DNA of 64,000 nt from Caprimulgus europaeus (Eukaryota > Chordata > Aves > Caprimulgiformes > Caprimulgidae), in NCBI GenBank assembly GCA_907165065.1, contig OU015525.1:42080037-42144036 (forward strand), written 5' to 3'. The position numbers and the translations under genes are program-made. Positions within the stretch are counted from its first letter, which is position 1. Every line of letters starts with the position of its first letter. This document shows positions 1-13,672 of this stretch, one piece after another. The notes below the pieces were generated by a model that saw only the letters and a program-made list of their open reading frames with translations, was not told the DNA's origin and searched no databases.

Positions 1-3000
1 AAGGGTGTTCTGTCCCAATATTCCCCACTACCGTTAGATTTAAATATTCATCCTGAAAGTCAGTTAATGTAAAAATATATGGCCACATCCCAGTGGTGGT
101 GTGAGTTTCAGACACAGAAAGACTTAAATTTTGTTGCTACTATTTTATGCTTATATAATTAAATGAAAGCCAAACAATTTACTATTGTACTAGGCCATCT
201 AAAACATAAAGGGTGTAAGCCAGTGCCCACTGCCTTTAAAGAAAGCAGGATATAAAAAAATCTTACCAGGTCCAAAAAACTGTCTAAAAATACAATTACT
301 CACAACAGTAAACCTGTGCACATGCTTTGGGAACTGGGCCCAACTAGGTGCAGAGGAACTCATTTCCAGTTAACTGGTGAGATTGCTCAACTGCAGTCCT
401 TTAAATTACAAAATAACAGCCAAGAAGCTTATCCAATCTACAGCAAAACTGAGACCTATAGATTGGTTATTACAATTCTTTTTCTATGGGAAAAGCAGTG
501 TCAGCAGCAAAGAGAAAAGCAAAGAACATAAACTGACTCCCTAATTTATATGTATTGTATTTATTTTTTTACTTATTTATTTCCCCAACCATAGGACTAT
601 CATTAGTTTCTTGTTTTCTGGGGCCTCTTCTGGAGCAACTCAAATGAAGCCCTTCCATGAGTAAAAGATTAATTAAAAGGAAATATGGAAGCAGATGAAC
701 TTTTCAATAAGACCATGCAGGGTCCAAACCTTCTTGAAGAGGCTGTATACTTTGGGAAATTTGCTTCTTCCATTAAATCCAGGAGCCTTATCATGGACTG
801 CTGGATTGATTGTTCATTGTCAATCTAGTTTTCAAAGCAGTGCAATGCAGGGGCAGGAAAAAAGCTTTTTTTGAGGAGGTTACAACTGAGATAAAGCAGA
901 GAACACAAGTCAAACAGCATGCAGAGAGAAAGATTTTGTTGCATATGTCTTCTTTTGGTAGGTTTTGGTAATTTTTTGGACATCAGCTGCTTATTGTTAT
1001 TTTCAGTAAGATTTCACTGGTAGCATTAAATTTGATAAATTATTTGAAAATGTGTTTGAATTTTTAAAAAACCCCTTTAACTTGGAAGTAAAGAGATTTC
1101 TAAAGATTGGAGCAAAATGTCAGAAAGAAGGTACCATTGAGGCAGGCAATAGATAGCAGGTGTGAAGCTGGAATGCACTGGTGGAGGTAAAGGGGGTATC
1201 CCTGCTGTGATGCCTGTGAAGTATGCAAGTGTGCCTGCCCATCCAACAATGACTATCGGTGAGGTACCAAAACTATGACTGACAATATAAAACATAATTG
1301 CTTATTTGCCTTGTCTCCCATACCTTGATACTCTGCGTTCTTTCAAACAGAGGCTCTCTTTTATTATGTTTATATAGGTCCTTACAGCCCCTCAGCAGTA
1401 TAAATAAGAAAATATTAAAAAAAAGAGGTATAAGCTTTTAGAATTCATATCTATCATTGAAATAATAAACTGGAACAGCAAAAAGGTCCAAGAGGTGGAC
1501 AAGGAAAACAATTTTAGCTCTCATTTTTCAAGTTATGAGGAAGAGATTAGAGGCAATTTAAATGACTTTTTTATTTCAGGAGTGTAGCTAGCATTCAGTA
1601 TTCAATGCATTTTTAAAACCCCAGCTCACAATTCTCAGACATCATTATTTAAAAAGTTTTCAAAACTCACAGCTGCTGAGTAGAACAAAAATATGAATCT
1701 GAACAGCTCAGAAGCCTGAATAAAATAAACTTGACAAGTTGTTATTTGAGAAGTTTTATTAATGCAAATTCGTTTTCTTGACCTAGGAGGTGGAAGATCC
1801 TGTCTCATGTTTTGAATACACCAGACCACCAGTATTTGCTTTTTTTGAAGCAGCATGTGACTTTCAGAAAATGAAGCCAGATCAGAAACCTCCAAGTTCA
1901 AGAGCGTTTGGATGGAGAAATTTTCCTCCAAATAATAATTATATTATGAAGGAGGTACCCAAAATGGGAAAACTGATGATATCTGAAAGAGAAATGTGAA
2001 GTGAATAGACCTTCATTCATCAAGAAATATGAATACTGTGATAGCACCCTAAATAGCGGGTTTGGTCTGTGCAAAAACTGAACTTATGATAAAACTTAAA
2101 TTCTGGCAAAACTTGAACTTTCCAGTGGAGGAAGAGGCCTGGGCATTTCTTCGTGTGCAGGAATATGTTTGTTCACGTGCTTGGTCAAAACATGGAAGAG
2201 AAATTCCTTTCTGAATCCCTTCTCAGGCTGAAACACTTTGCTTTTGAATGCTTTCTCTGTGCAGTTAGAATGCATAACTATGTTTAATCAGGGAAAGTCC
2301 TGACCAGTTCAATCAGAACATAAAGAAAAATTCAAGAAGATTGAAAATGCATCTCAAACACTGTATAATTTCAACACTTTTAAGAGTCAAAGCTTATTCC
2401 TGCTGGAGAAAGGTGAAAAGAAGTTCACTTTTGTAAAAATATATTACCTACTTGAGTTGCCAAGGTCAGTGAGACCTCTTCTGGGTTGAATAAGTACCAC
2501 TGGGGCAAAAGAACCAGACTGGGAGGTAGCTTTAACTTATGAACTACTTTTTAGGTTGCTAAACACACTAGAGAGGAGAGTGTATAGACCTAAATTCTCC
2601 ATGTTTTATAATTATGTGATTCCATTACCTTAACGGTGTGTGTACAGAAGTAACAGAGAGAATAATTTGGTTCATGATATGACACTTGTTTAAAAGTAAT
2701 TCTTTGCCACTGCCATTAACAACAAACTTGTGCAACATTATTATGTGGCGCTACCATAATGGGCGAGTTATTGGAGCCTGACAAAATCTGGCCCAATTTT
2801 ATATCAGGTTTTGAGCAAAACTAGGACAATTTCTGGCACAACCCAGAGATTTTTATTAAATTGGAACTGATGCAAAATTGGGTTGGTCCACCTAAAGCTC
2901 ACACTGAATTTTTACACTTACTTGAACATCAAAGTACAGTTCAAGAGCGAGCCAAAATAAACTGAAAGTGTACCCACAAATCCTGCAAGTCAGCTAACAA

Positions 3001-3860
3001 GGCTTTTGAAAAGCTCTGCCAGCTGTCATTTGTGATGCATACAACTCTCTTCAAACATACAGCAGCAATATAAAAGATAATACTAATATATCATTAAAAG
3101 AATGACATTTTGTTTACAATAAGCGATATGTTCAAAGGCATCAGGTCTAGCTCTTATTTTTCTTTCTTTAAATTAAATATAACTGCTTTACCTGCTCTCT
3201 ACAGGTACTTTTCTCCATGTGCAGGTAGCAGAGTCCTAGAGATAGAGACATATTCTGTACAAATCTAGTCAATGTCTAATTTGCCAAGCAGACAGTTCTT
3301 CTCAGTAGTATGGTCCACAAACACATCCTTTTTGCTTTCCAAGTAGACAGCTGAAAGACATTTTTCATAAGATTACACCCAGCAACAGGTGCTCTAGGGC
3401 ATGCACCATAATATCTGGTCAAAAATGGCACAGTGAAATGAAATTCAAATTACCTAGCTGGAGGGAAAACAAGCTGACCTTGTTAAAAAGGAACAACTAC
3501 TATGCTGTTTGGAGGATACTTTAGAAAGAGCTTAATAAAGAAGTTTATGTAAATGGAATAAGTTTCATTGCATAAAGTTATTAATTCAATGGCTAAGTAC
3601 TATAGGCTCTTCCCTGCTGTTCTCATTCTTGTCTGTCTTTCTAAAAGTCAAACAAATGCTGATTTTCATGGTTTGAATCATAGTTATTGGATTTATTTTG
3701 TAAAAAAACATTTTCAGACCAGATACAACTATTTACCTGCTCCCTCTTGTGTGCTGTTACAGAAATGGTTTGAAAAACATGCTTTACTTCACTTATGGAA
3801 CCAGAAGAAATCTCAACTAAAAATGTAATTTTAAAAAATCCGAATAGCTGGATTAAGTTT
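1..3860. other. AT-rich unique sequence, no gene seen
   Basis: No gene, transposon or RNA gene is recognisable here. Open frames reach only 98 codons and occur on both strands without family motifs. The one structure seen is an imperfect inverted repeat: 2790-2805 against 2869-2884, with a 9-base exact core (aaaattggg and its complement) about 60 bases apart. It could be the remnant of a small palindromic element or chance. Short A and T runs are frequent. Confidence 0.7.
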
Positions 3861-3985
3861 ATTATATTATATTATATTATATTATATTATATTATATTAT
3901 ATTATATTATATTATATTATATTATATTATATTATATTATATTATATTATATTATATTATATTATATTATATTATATTATATTAT
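3861..3985. repeat. (ATTAT)25 pentanucleotide microsatellite
   Basis: By direct reading this is 25 uninterrupted copies of the 5-mer ATTAT, 125 bp, with no imperfect unit. Because the unit length is not a multiple of three and contains no stop in one register, it makes an open frame of repeating Ile-Leu-Tyr-Tyr residues (part of a 139-codon frame from 3795). That frame should not be read as a gene. Perfect arrays of this length normally mean recent expansion and high length polymorphism. The run is all A+T, so it should melt easily. Confidence 0.98.
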
Positions 3986-6900
3986 TTACTGTATACAGTG
4001 GCAGCAATTTAAGATACAACAACAGTTTCCCTCTCCTGTCTGTGTGTCAGAGATAACTATCCCCAGAGCATGTACCCTCTCTTTAGCAATTCCAGTTTAT
4101 AGCATCTTATCTGAAACAGCTGAGAAGGATGATGCACAACACTGTGTTGTATATGAACTAGAAAGGCTGAGGTGCAGGCACACACCCCTTCTGCTACCCT
4201 GCTGCAGGTACTAACCTCAGTAGGCATAAATCCATCAAAGCAAAGCAAAGTCTGCCACAGCCCATAAATCAGAGCCTTTTCAGAAAGTATTAAATACTGA
4301 ATGATCTGCCACTCCCAGAGTGGCTTCTACTCTCCTCTAGTATATGGTAGAAGATGAAACCCCCTTGCCTTCTGCTTGAAGACTGGAGTTGGCTGAATGA
4401 GGGGTATAAAGCTGAATGGTGAAAGATGTAGTGGTGGTTAGAATTTGGTTTGGAATTTTAAGAAGCTTTCAGGAGTCATAGCAGATAATGATCTGAAGCC
4501 ACAAAATTCCTCAAGGCATTTCTTCATCCCACTATGCACTCACCACCTGCGGCAGTAACAACATCTCCTGTGCCTGCTGGCTACTTCTAAGCCAAAGGAT
4601 TCCTTGCTCTGTTCTTAAATGCTTTTGTCACCAGATTGCTTTGTGTTTTCAACTGAAGTGAAATTCAGTACTTGAGAAAAGTGCAAGGATGTTGCACTGT
4701 ACTAACTGTACTACTGACTGTAGTAACAAAATAAATAACAGCATTCACAAACTTTCCATGAGTAAGTGAAAATTAAGTGGTTAGATTCTAGCCTCAGGTA
4801 TGCCACCCACCCTCCCCACTCAAATGAAGACCAAGGTTGCATTGTGGACTATGAGGTGCCTAATGAAAAAACATTCTAACTTTCTGCAAGGATGCTTGGA
4901 CTACCTTGCTTTATAAAAAGAGGAGGAGCAACTGCATACTGGTAGAGTCACCAAATTCTCCCAGCCTCTTACACACCTTATCGACTACTCCTGTCTCCAC
5001 CCTGAACTCACACTTTTGACACCTCTTCAAAAATGCTGTTTTCACAACATACCACGGACCATCATACTTAAATATTGCAAACCATGAGAGGTAATAAAAA
5101 ACACATTGAGCTGAGAGGTTCTTACAGAAAAGGTCATGGTAACTGCTCCCTTTCTGATGGTTCAGGGTCCCCCACTGGACTGACCTGTGGTAATACAACA
5201 CTGGTGGACTTTTAGGTAGATAGGTCATATGAGGCTGTTCAATTTAACACCTTAAACTTTCAATTAAAAGTCAGTAAACAGCTGGTTCAGATCTTTTTCT
5301 CATTCATCCCCTAGTTTCACACCAAGAAAAAGAAAGGCAGTATACTGCTTTTCCTGTGCTTGATAAGACAAAAAAATAGAGATTTGGGTGTCATAAGATA
5401 GCACTGAGAGTAGAAGATTGATGAATGCTGCAGCTGCAATCTCTTGGCAGAAATGCAGCTGTCAGTCACACCCTCCTGAGTTGTCTAAGCAAGTAGGTAA
5501 GTAAGCAAGCCAGTCATGGAGGTATCATCCCACATTCCAACCATCAATAACAGACAAGCATGTGGACCATGTCTCATGGTCCTGAGTATAAAAAAGCCAA
5601 CTACCTAACAATATCAGTGTGACCATCTTGGGAAAAATCCTACCCTTCTTTTTGTTATTTTCTTAGTACATAATTTCAAATGAAGCTTAAATATTCCCCA
5701 TTCATACCAAGATTTTCACATGGGAACCCAAGACATCATCCTCTTTTTTTGTTGTTTGGTATTGAGTTATTTACTGTGATATATTCCTGAGAGCTTTAAC
5801 AGGAAAGAACAGTAGCTGACATCTGGCAGAAATATAGACAGTTATGTAGATTATAAACAGAATGATCTATCACTTTTAGCAAATATATAGTAGAACAAAA
5901 GACGTTAAGTAGTAGCCTAAATGGCAACACATAGATGGCAGGAAGAGATCAAAGAAATCCTGCTCTTTGCTATATGAATAGAATAGGTGAGATTACTATA
6001 CAAGGAAGAGTCTTATATAAAATTAGCATTTATATGTTTATCCTTGTTTTGAATACAGCTTTGTTTGAACTGAGAAAAAAATCATAAAGCAGCCAACAGT
6101 GCTCAAGAGTGGGTATCCTTTATTGATGTATTATGTTTTCAGGAAAGATTGACTTCCACCCTCTCCTTTTCTTACCCCCTGCCATTAAACGTAAAGGTTT
6201 CTTCTACTAACATGTTTTTATTCATTTGAAAGCATTGAACAGAAACGTTATACAGAAGTTTGAGCTACAATAGATGGAGAAAAACATTTCCTTCTTAAAA
6301 AGCACATTAAAAAGCATATTTTAATAGAGCATTATATGCCTTACTGAAAAAAAAAAAAAAGACAACTGAAAGCTAGTGCTTTTACATCACTGAGAGCAGA
6401 TAAGCTATATTTAGGCAGCTGTGAAGTTCTTCAGGGGTGACAGAGGCAGAGCACTGACAGGTTTGCACTGTCCTGCAGTCACTCCCAACTCAGGCACCTG
6501 GAGACACGTGCTGCAGTAAGCGGTGCTAATGGGAGTAAGGGTTCAAGCCCCCATGGGTCTTCTGGGAAACCTTTCCTGGGACTTCCTCAATTTTTTCTCT
6601 GCTAAAATATATATAATTTTTAAGGTCCTACTTATAGGTTGAACTGTCCAAAATCAGGAATTTTGTGAATATACCAGTAAAATGCAGAAATATCATAGGA
6701 CTGTTTATTTCCTCTCTCCTAACAGTGTTCCCAGATAGGATTTCTTCACCTACTTTTTTCTGAATACCATCAGTGTAAACACTGTAAGAATAACAGAAAA
6801 TCTCAGTCCAGAAACTGCAGCCAGGTTGAGTAATCTATATAACTTTCATGAGACAAACTTTGTTACAGAAGCAGTTGTAATCATTTGGATGCTATTACTT

Positions 6901-9900
6901 GGTATCTGAAGGCTGCATTTCAAACATCAGCAACCAGTTCTGCTGGTGTCATAGCACTAACACATTGGCATTTAATAAAAGTTACTGTTGATACAAGATA
7001 TCATTGCTGTTTGGCTGTGCTTTTGTGCCAGAGTAGTGTAATAGGACCAGTGAAACAAAATATATGTGGATGCCTCAAATATTTCAATAGAGGATGAAGC
7101 CTAAACTGTTGACAAATGTGATTTCAAACAATGTTGGCTGATTTTGCACTGAAGTAGCTATGATACATATATATATCCCATTTAACATTGGGAAAGTGGT
7201 AACCTGCTGCAGAGAGTCAGAATGGGTAATGTAGGGCCATGAATTCTTCAGTTTGATTCACTGGAATAGCTATGTCAACATCTTAGTCAGTCAGGCTTTA
7301 GTTCGACTTAAATTGTTAAATTGTTTTAACACAGTAATTGTGAAATTGTTAAAAGTAGTGCAATGAAGGAGTCCAGTTGCACTATTCCCTATCAGACAAA
7401 ACTAAGTAGGATACTATGAAATTTGCTTAAAAAATCAAGATCAAACATTAAAATCATAAGAATGTGATAAAATAACTTCAGTATATTTGACTGCAAGTCA
7501 TGAAGACAATAAATACCTTGCCTCCTATAACTTATTTTAGATGACTCTCAGATAAAATTGAGAAGGATTTTATTTCTTTACTCTAAAGGATCTTATTTAA
7601 CAGTGTCTTAAAACCCATATATGTGGGGGTTTGCCATATGAATGAAAGTCACCTCACTAAAAATATGAAGGTGTAAGATTAATAATACCATTTCAAAATG
7701 CTACATGAAGAGTTGATAAGATGAACAGGTTGTATTTCAGTGGCTCTTCTGTCTTGTGTAAAAGGCTTTCATGAATGGAAGTAAAACAACTAGCTTCTCC
7801 ATATTTTCCTGATAAGCAAAGTATAACAAAAGCAAGTTGGATAATGCATCACAGGATGCACTTGTTAATTTGTAGTAGGGACAAAAGGAATCAAATCAAT
7901 AGTCTACCTAACCCAGCATGGCAGTATTCATACAAGGTAGGTAATACGTTTGAGCAGACAGTTTAAGAAACCCTGAAAGATCTAGTTATAGAATAATATA
8001 CCCAAGGGAAAGTCCCTTCCTAATTGCTTTCAGGTATTTGGATAGCAAAGCATTCATTGACAAGAACGTCAATACTGTATTTTTAAGAAGTGAAGTACTT
8101 TGATCTCATGAGAACTTTTATGCCTTTCTGTTCAGACACTTCATCAAGTAGTTTTATATTTTATTTAAACAGTGTTATACAGTGCAAATAAAAATAAGGA
8201 CTTGACTAATACTTGGTTTGTTGTTCAAAATGTAATAAGAAATGTAAAAATTTTCTCTCTTGTACAAAACTAGAATTTTTGCTCCAGGCTATATATGGTG
8301 CTTGCTATTATATGTTTTATAGTAAGGCCTACAGGCCAGTCCTAATTCACAGGGACCTATGTATGTATATGTAACCTGCTTCAGGTCTTACATGGTTGAT
8401 GACAGCATCCCTAGGCTCCCTATATAATAGATTCCTTTCAAGGGCCATTCAGAGCAGGTGCTTGAAAGTAGATTGTGTGAATATTGCCTAAAGAAACTGG
8501 TTCTGGTCTCCAACTCACAAAAAGCCTTACTTTCTATGGCAGGAAATTCTGGATAGTATATTCTGTAAAAAATAGTTAAATCTTAGCATATTATAAGGTC
8601 TTTGGAAACTTTCTTATCTCCAGCTATGTCAGTTTGCTTTTTTTTTCTTTTTTTCTTTTTTTTCTGCAGAGCTCTTTCAGTCCCTGGCTGTCAGCCACAG
8701 TAAAACAGCTGAACATCTTGATTATCAACAACTTCAGCTGTATTTCCATCCTAGAAATAATTTATTTCCTGACTGAGGTGGCAGTTCAGCCACAGAAAAA
8801 CAGGAAAATGAATTTATGCTTCCAAAAGTATATAAAACTTGTGACATTCATACTTCAGCAAGAAGGCTGATCTGAAGTGTGGAGTTCTGCACTTCAGTTT
8901 TAAAACCAAAAGGCTCAGAAGTTGCCCAGTCAAGTTCATTGTCTTTATATAAAATTATATGTTTAACCTCATGTGGCCTTCTTTCTGTGTTAACAGTGAT
9001 AACAATAGTGATCAGTATACAGCTTACTTTTAATAAAAATTAATGACTATCAGAATATATCAGAAGTTATTAATTAGTAATTAATTAATTATGAGGAATA
9101 GTATTCCAAGCTGAGAGAAACACATTAGTTTGAACATGGTTGTGACTGGACATTTGGTATTAAATTCACTGTTTATTCATCACCACCAGCAGATCCTATC
9201 TTTTGAAATTTTGGATTAAAAATACGTGTCCCAGACCAGCAGGTCTGTTCTACAAAAGTATTATCTTTCAGCACCCCTGAACTCAAATCATTAGTGCATT
9301 TAGAAAAAAAGGACAAGCAACTAAGGAAGAAGTGCAACCAAAAGCTCTCCCCCAAGATGAACTGAAAATGGGATGTAATTTTTAGTAAAATATCCATGAC
9401 TTTGGTTGCTTTTTCAAACCCCTGGAGTTTCAAATTCTGCTTAAAATACCTATACAGACAGTACTTCTGTTTCAAAAGATGTATGAACATTACCTCTGAA
9501 GAGCAGATGTCGACTTCTAAAAGATGATCTAATTGCCAAACTTTCAGGTTTTTAATTTCAGATTAAAGTCTCTATAAATTAAGAAGAAAGGTTGAATCCC
9601 ACTGCATAGATGTTTAATTTCACCAGTTAATCAGAGATGAACTAAGAAGAGAATCTAAATACCAATTAGAAATCTCCATGCTATTTTAAACAAGATTCAT
9701 TGGAATCTATTCCATGCAGCTGTTTTCTCAAAAAGCCTTGCTAGCATATGAAGGTGTTTCTTATTATTTCTGTTAAAACAGAATGTTGGTATATGACTGC
9801 CCCTAAAGGACACAGATTTAACAGCACTGAATTCATTTATCTTTTTGGTATGACTACTAATTGTACAACTGTATTTAAATATGCTCTAAGAGGACTAGAA

Positions 9901-12900
9901 AGTTTCGTCAAGTACCCCTAACTTCTATTTATCTAATAAAAAATTTTAGCTAAAGAAAAATTACTTATTTTTTTAATGGATGAATTTTCAATATTTACCA
10001 TAAAACTTCAAAGTTCAGGTTAGGATACCTAATTCTCCTTGGGCTAAATAGACATTCAGCTTCATATTTTCTTACAAAGAACACAGGACTACTACAGACC
10101 CCTCGGGTCATTGAGGACAGGTGCCTGCTCTTGAAGGCTGGAATTGATCAAAATTTAGTCATCTATGGATAGTTATCTACTCCAAGTGTCCTTGTAGCGA
10201 AGAAGAGATTCACTCCCTCAGTTTAGACACCTACCTTAGTCTCAGCCTGAGACACAAATTATGTCTGGATGTAGAAGGACTATTAAGCTTCAGAAGTTTC
10301 TGATGAAGTAGATTTCCTTTACCCCTTCCAGCACAGTCTTAGGGTCTTTCTCATGGTCCAGCCCATGACAAAGGCTAGGCACTAGGGAGACAGCACTGGA
10401 ATTAGAAAACAGGCAGGTGATAGAGAAAAGGGCTGGAGAAATTGAAACAGTATCATAAAACTCTGTAGGGATAAATGGTGTCCCTACTAAAAATAGGCCA
10501 ATAAACAGACCAATTTATATAGCCAAAAAATAAACAACACACCAGGCATATAAGGGATTTCTCTTGGAAGTTTTGTGTGTCTGAAAGTTTGGCTGGTTTT
10601 TCAACTTCTTTAGTTGCCCTAGTAAAAATTATTCCCTCTGTAAACTTTTCCTCTTACCTCCTTAATCTGTGAACACTGTAAGGAAGATAGTAAAAATATA
10701 TGATTCTTTATAAATCTTTTTTTTAAAAAAACTTCTCCCTGTTTATGTAATAACTCCAAATAGAATAGTTATCAAGACAATTTTTTTTTTTTGATCTCTT
10801 AAGTTATGCAGAAACTTCATTTTATGTTTTATAAGCACAATAATGTTAATCTTGGTGTACTCCTGTTTAAACCCTTCTACTTATCTAAAATTGTCTCTTC
10901 ATTTATGGTTGGCAAATACATAGTTTGTTTTCAGTCAAGCCATTGTATCTTGTCTTGTGTGGAAGTATTCATACCAAGCAACCTGAAGTCCTTCAGCTAC
11001 TCTCCATAAATTCACTTTGCAGAGTAGACTGTCTGCTCAAGAGGACAATTCTGCGCACTGTATTACGTTTCCAATTTACATAATTCTGTCAGAACCTCTC
11101 TCCCTCAATATGAAGCAAGTCCAAGGAGATTAGCTAGTGAGTAAGAAACCTTAATTAAATGCCTAAAACTGGATAGTGTGAATGTTCTTCCAGCTATTAA
11201 ATAGATAGTTTGAACAGCTTTAAATATCATTAGGAAAGATATTTCAGTATATAGTCTAATTTGTAGTGGCAATGCTGTCAGCACAGAAGTAAGGCTATGA
11301 GACAGCCAGGGTTTGCACAGGAATTTAATAACCTTATATTATTAAGGCATTTAATATAAATGGAGGAAAAGCAGACAAATTTTTGAGCCAATTAACTTTT
11401 CAAATATGTTGAAATTACAAAGATGTTCTGGTGGAAGCCACTTACACAAGTTCAAGGGGAGTCTGAGAAAGCCAGAGGAAGAGAAATTCATAAAGGGTTA
11501 CTACCTACATAGAAACCATGTCTAGCTCAGGAAATCCCAGAGCTTCAGATGTTTGAAGACTGGGCGAGCATTCAGGAAAATAAGATACATGCTTGCCCTT
11601 TTCTTATAGTTCCCATTAGGCATCTGCTCTTGGCCACTGCCAGAAATGTGATACTGTGCTAAGCAGACCTTGGTGTGAACTAGTACAGCCACTGTTACGG
11701 ACATATTTATGTTTTTAAGAAATAAACCATAGAAATTAATGATAGTTTAGTAAAAAAAGCCAAAAACCACTAGATACATTTCACAGCTGAAAAACATTTT
11801 GCAGGTGACATTTCAGAGAACTCATTTGTCTCTGCATGTATATAACATTGATAATTCTTTCTTTGAAATAAATTACTTTTTGCCCTATCTCAAGAAATAC
11901 CTTGTTAATAGGAAGCAATAGATTTAGTTCAGGAGATGCATTAATGAAAGGCATAACATTTTCTGGTGAGAGACTGATACATCAAAATTCTGTTTACTAA
12001 CAAGTACTTCAAAGCCTTTAGTATGCATCTTCACCCTAATTTAGCTTGCTAGTACTCTAAAAAGTTTAGGAGATGAAAGCAAAGCTAATCCACAGCGCAC
12101 TCACCTTCCTGGTTATACATGCAGCACCACTACAATGCCTTCTTGATTAGAAGTGAATCAGGAACTAGTAGAAGGAGAAGCCATCAATAGAAAAGATGTA
12201 GATTACTATTGTTTTAGCTAGGAATGGACATCCTCTGAAGCCTAATCTATGCAGTGCTATCAGGTGCTAAAATATTCTCTCTGGCAGTACAGCAGCAAAC
12301 AAGCAGGGTCTTTATTGTACTGCTCTGAAGTATCTCAGATTCACTTGTGATCACATGCTGTTACAAGAGGAATGTGAAACAATAACATCACAGCCCTGGT
12401 GAACACATTCACAAGATTCACCTGTCAAGAGGACAGCGGACGTGCTTCAGTGAAAGAAGGGGATGATAGTTCATTTCTTTGTTTTGTCTTGTTTTCAGAA
12501 AACAGGACCTTTTGAGGGGTCTGCAGTTGAAGAAAGAGAAGGTAGAGAAATCTGCTTCTTAAGCTGAGACATAACTGAATTGTAATATATGATCAAAATA
12601 CAAGACACTACTAGCCTTAATGTTAGTAAATTATTCTCTGGTTTATCTGTAGTGTAGCTTAGCTGAGAGCATAAGCTATGTAATAATTGCCTGCTGTGGA
12701 GTTATAAGGCAGTTATAAGGAGTTATAACAGGTAGCACAGTGCTACCTGACAAATATATTGAAGGCCTTCAACTGTTGTAAAATAGAGAAACTAGGACAA
12801 GAGCAGCATTCAGTGATATTAACTATGGGTTTGGTATGAAATCTTTATCATTTCGTTTTGAACGATCTACTTCCTTAATTAGATTTTCAAAGTGCTTGTT

Positions 12901-13181
12901 TTTTTTTTTTTAATGTGAAGCCATGCTTGAAGCACAGAAAAGCACTGTCTTTGCACTGACTGTGCTCTACCTGCATAAATCAGCAGAGGAGAGCTATGAA
13001 AATAATTCCTCTTTAGGAACCAGTGGCTATTGTGAACCTGAGCAGAAACCGATTGTCCCGGTCCTCTTACCTCTGGCTCACAGACATTTAAGCAATGTCT
13101 TCATTGCTATAATAATTATTGATATCCCCTTGCTCTACTGTCATGCAATTCATCTAGAGACTAGGCCTAATAGATTGCATC
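3986..13181. other. AT-rich unique sequence, no gene seen
   Basis: No gene or clear transposon is recognised. Small features: an A14 run at 6347-6360, an AATT-rich stretch near 9066-9092, a T run near 10,780-10,792, and a three-copy 10-11 bp tandem repeat (agttataagg) at about 12,700-12,730. A pyrimidine tract ending in CAG at 8637-8669 is listed separately. Around 10,017-10,060 and 10,216-10,250 two stretches with 'acctaattctcc' and 'gacacctacc' words may be remnants of a very old palindromic repeat, but the match is too weak to call. Confidence 0.65.
8637..8669 (+). promoter_or_regulatory. splice-acceptor-like pyrimidine tract
   Basis: A nearly pure T/C tract of about 30 bases runs directly into ctgcag, giving a textbook 3' splice site with AG at 8668-8669. 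An open frame crosses it (8634-8870). No branch point or downstream donor was established, and the downstream sequence shows no recognised protein. A real acceptor for a lncRNA or unannotated exon is possible. A chance T-rich tract is at least as likely. Confidence 0.25.
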
Positions 13182-13672
13182 TCTTCAGGCTGGAGAGGAG
13201 AAGGCTGAGGAAGATGAGATTGAGCTCTTCATGAAGATGGTGGAAAAGGTGCATGTGACAAAAGTGAAACTGTTAGTCACCAGTTCTGCAGTAACAGAAT
13301 GAGAGTAAAACTATTAAAAATACTAGAAAACAGGTTTAAAAGAGGTAAAATATTTCTTTGCACAGCAGGTAGGAAACTTTGGGAATTTGCTGCCATAGGA
13401 GGCAGTGGAGGCAGGCAGTGGCAGCAGGTTCAAAAAAGGGATAGACAAATTCACAGGAAACAGCCCCATACACAGGTTCTGAAAGGAACAGACAGGGACA
13501 TGGCCCCAGACATCCTTCATGCAGCAACCATGGTTGTTGAGAAGTGTAAGGGGAAAGCACCACAGAAAGTGGCTGAGCTTGCAGGCCTTTCTCCAAGTAG
13601 CATCTCCTGTTGGAGACAGACTGTAGATGCAGACCCTGCTCTGACCCTGTAGGGCATTTGTCATGTTATGTC
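13182..13672 (+). mobile_element. Ancient CR1 LINE, 3' region
   Basis: This resembles the 3' part of an old CR1 family. It begins near a 'ttcaggctggagaggagaag' stretch, matching the usual CR1 'cagcctggagaagagaagg' segment. It continues through 'ggaatttgctgccatagg' and 'ggttcaaaaaagggatagac', equivalents of the conserved 'gaactcattgccacagg' and 'ttcaaaaaaggattggac' segments. It ends with 'gctctgaccctgtagggcat' and 'ttgtcatgttatg', the CR1 'tctgacccagtagggcattt' tail. It lacks the ATTCTATGAT terminal octamers, as expected for old CR1 groups shared with turtles and crocodiles. The copy is heavily diverged, 5'-truncated and non-functional. The 117-codon open frame inside it is a shadow of the LINE, not a gene. 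Confidence 0.75.

Noticed and set aside
2790-2884. Imperfect inverted repeat, possible small DNA element
   Set aside because: Only about 12 of 16 bases pair, and no target duplication or second copy was found in the window.
3795-4214. 139-codon open frame with repeating Ile-Leu-Tyr-Tyr
   Set aside because: It is created by the ATTAT microsatellite, not by a coding sequence.
13299-13652. 117-codon open frame
   Set aside because: It lies within the ancient CR1 3' region.
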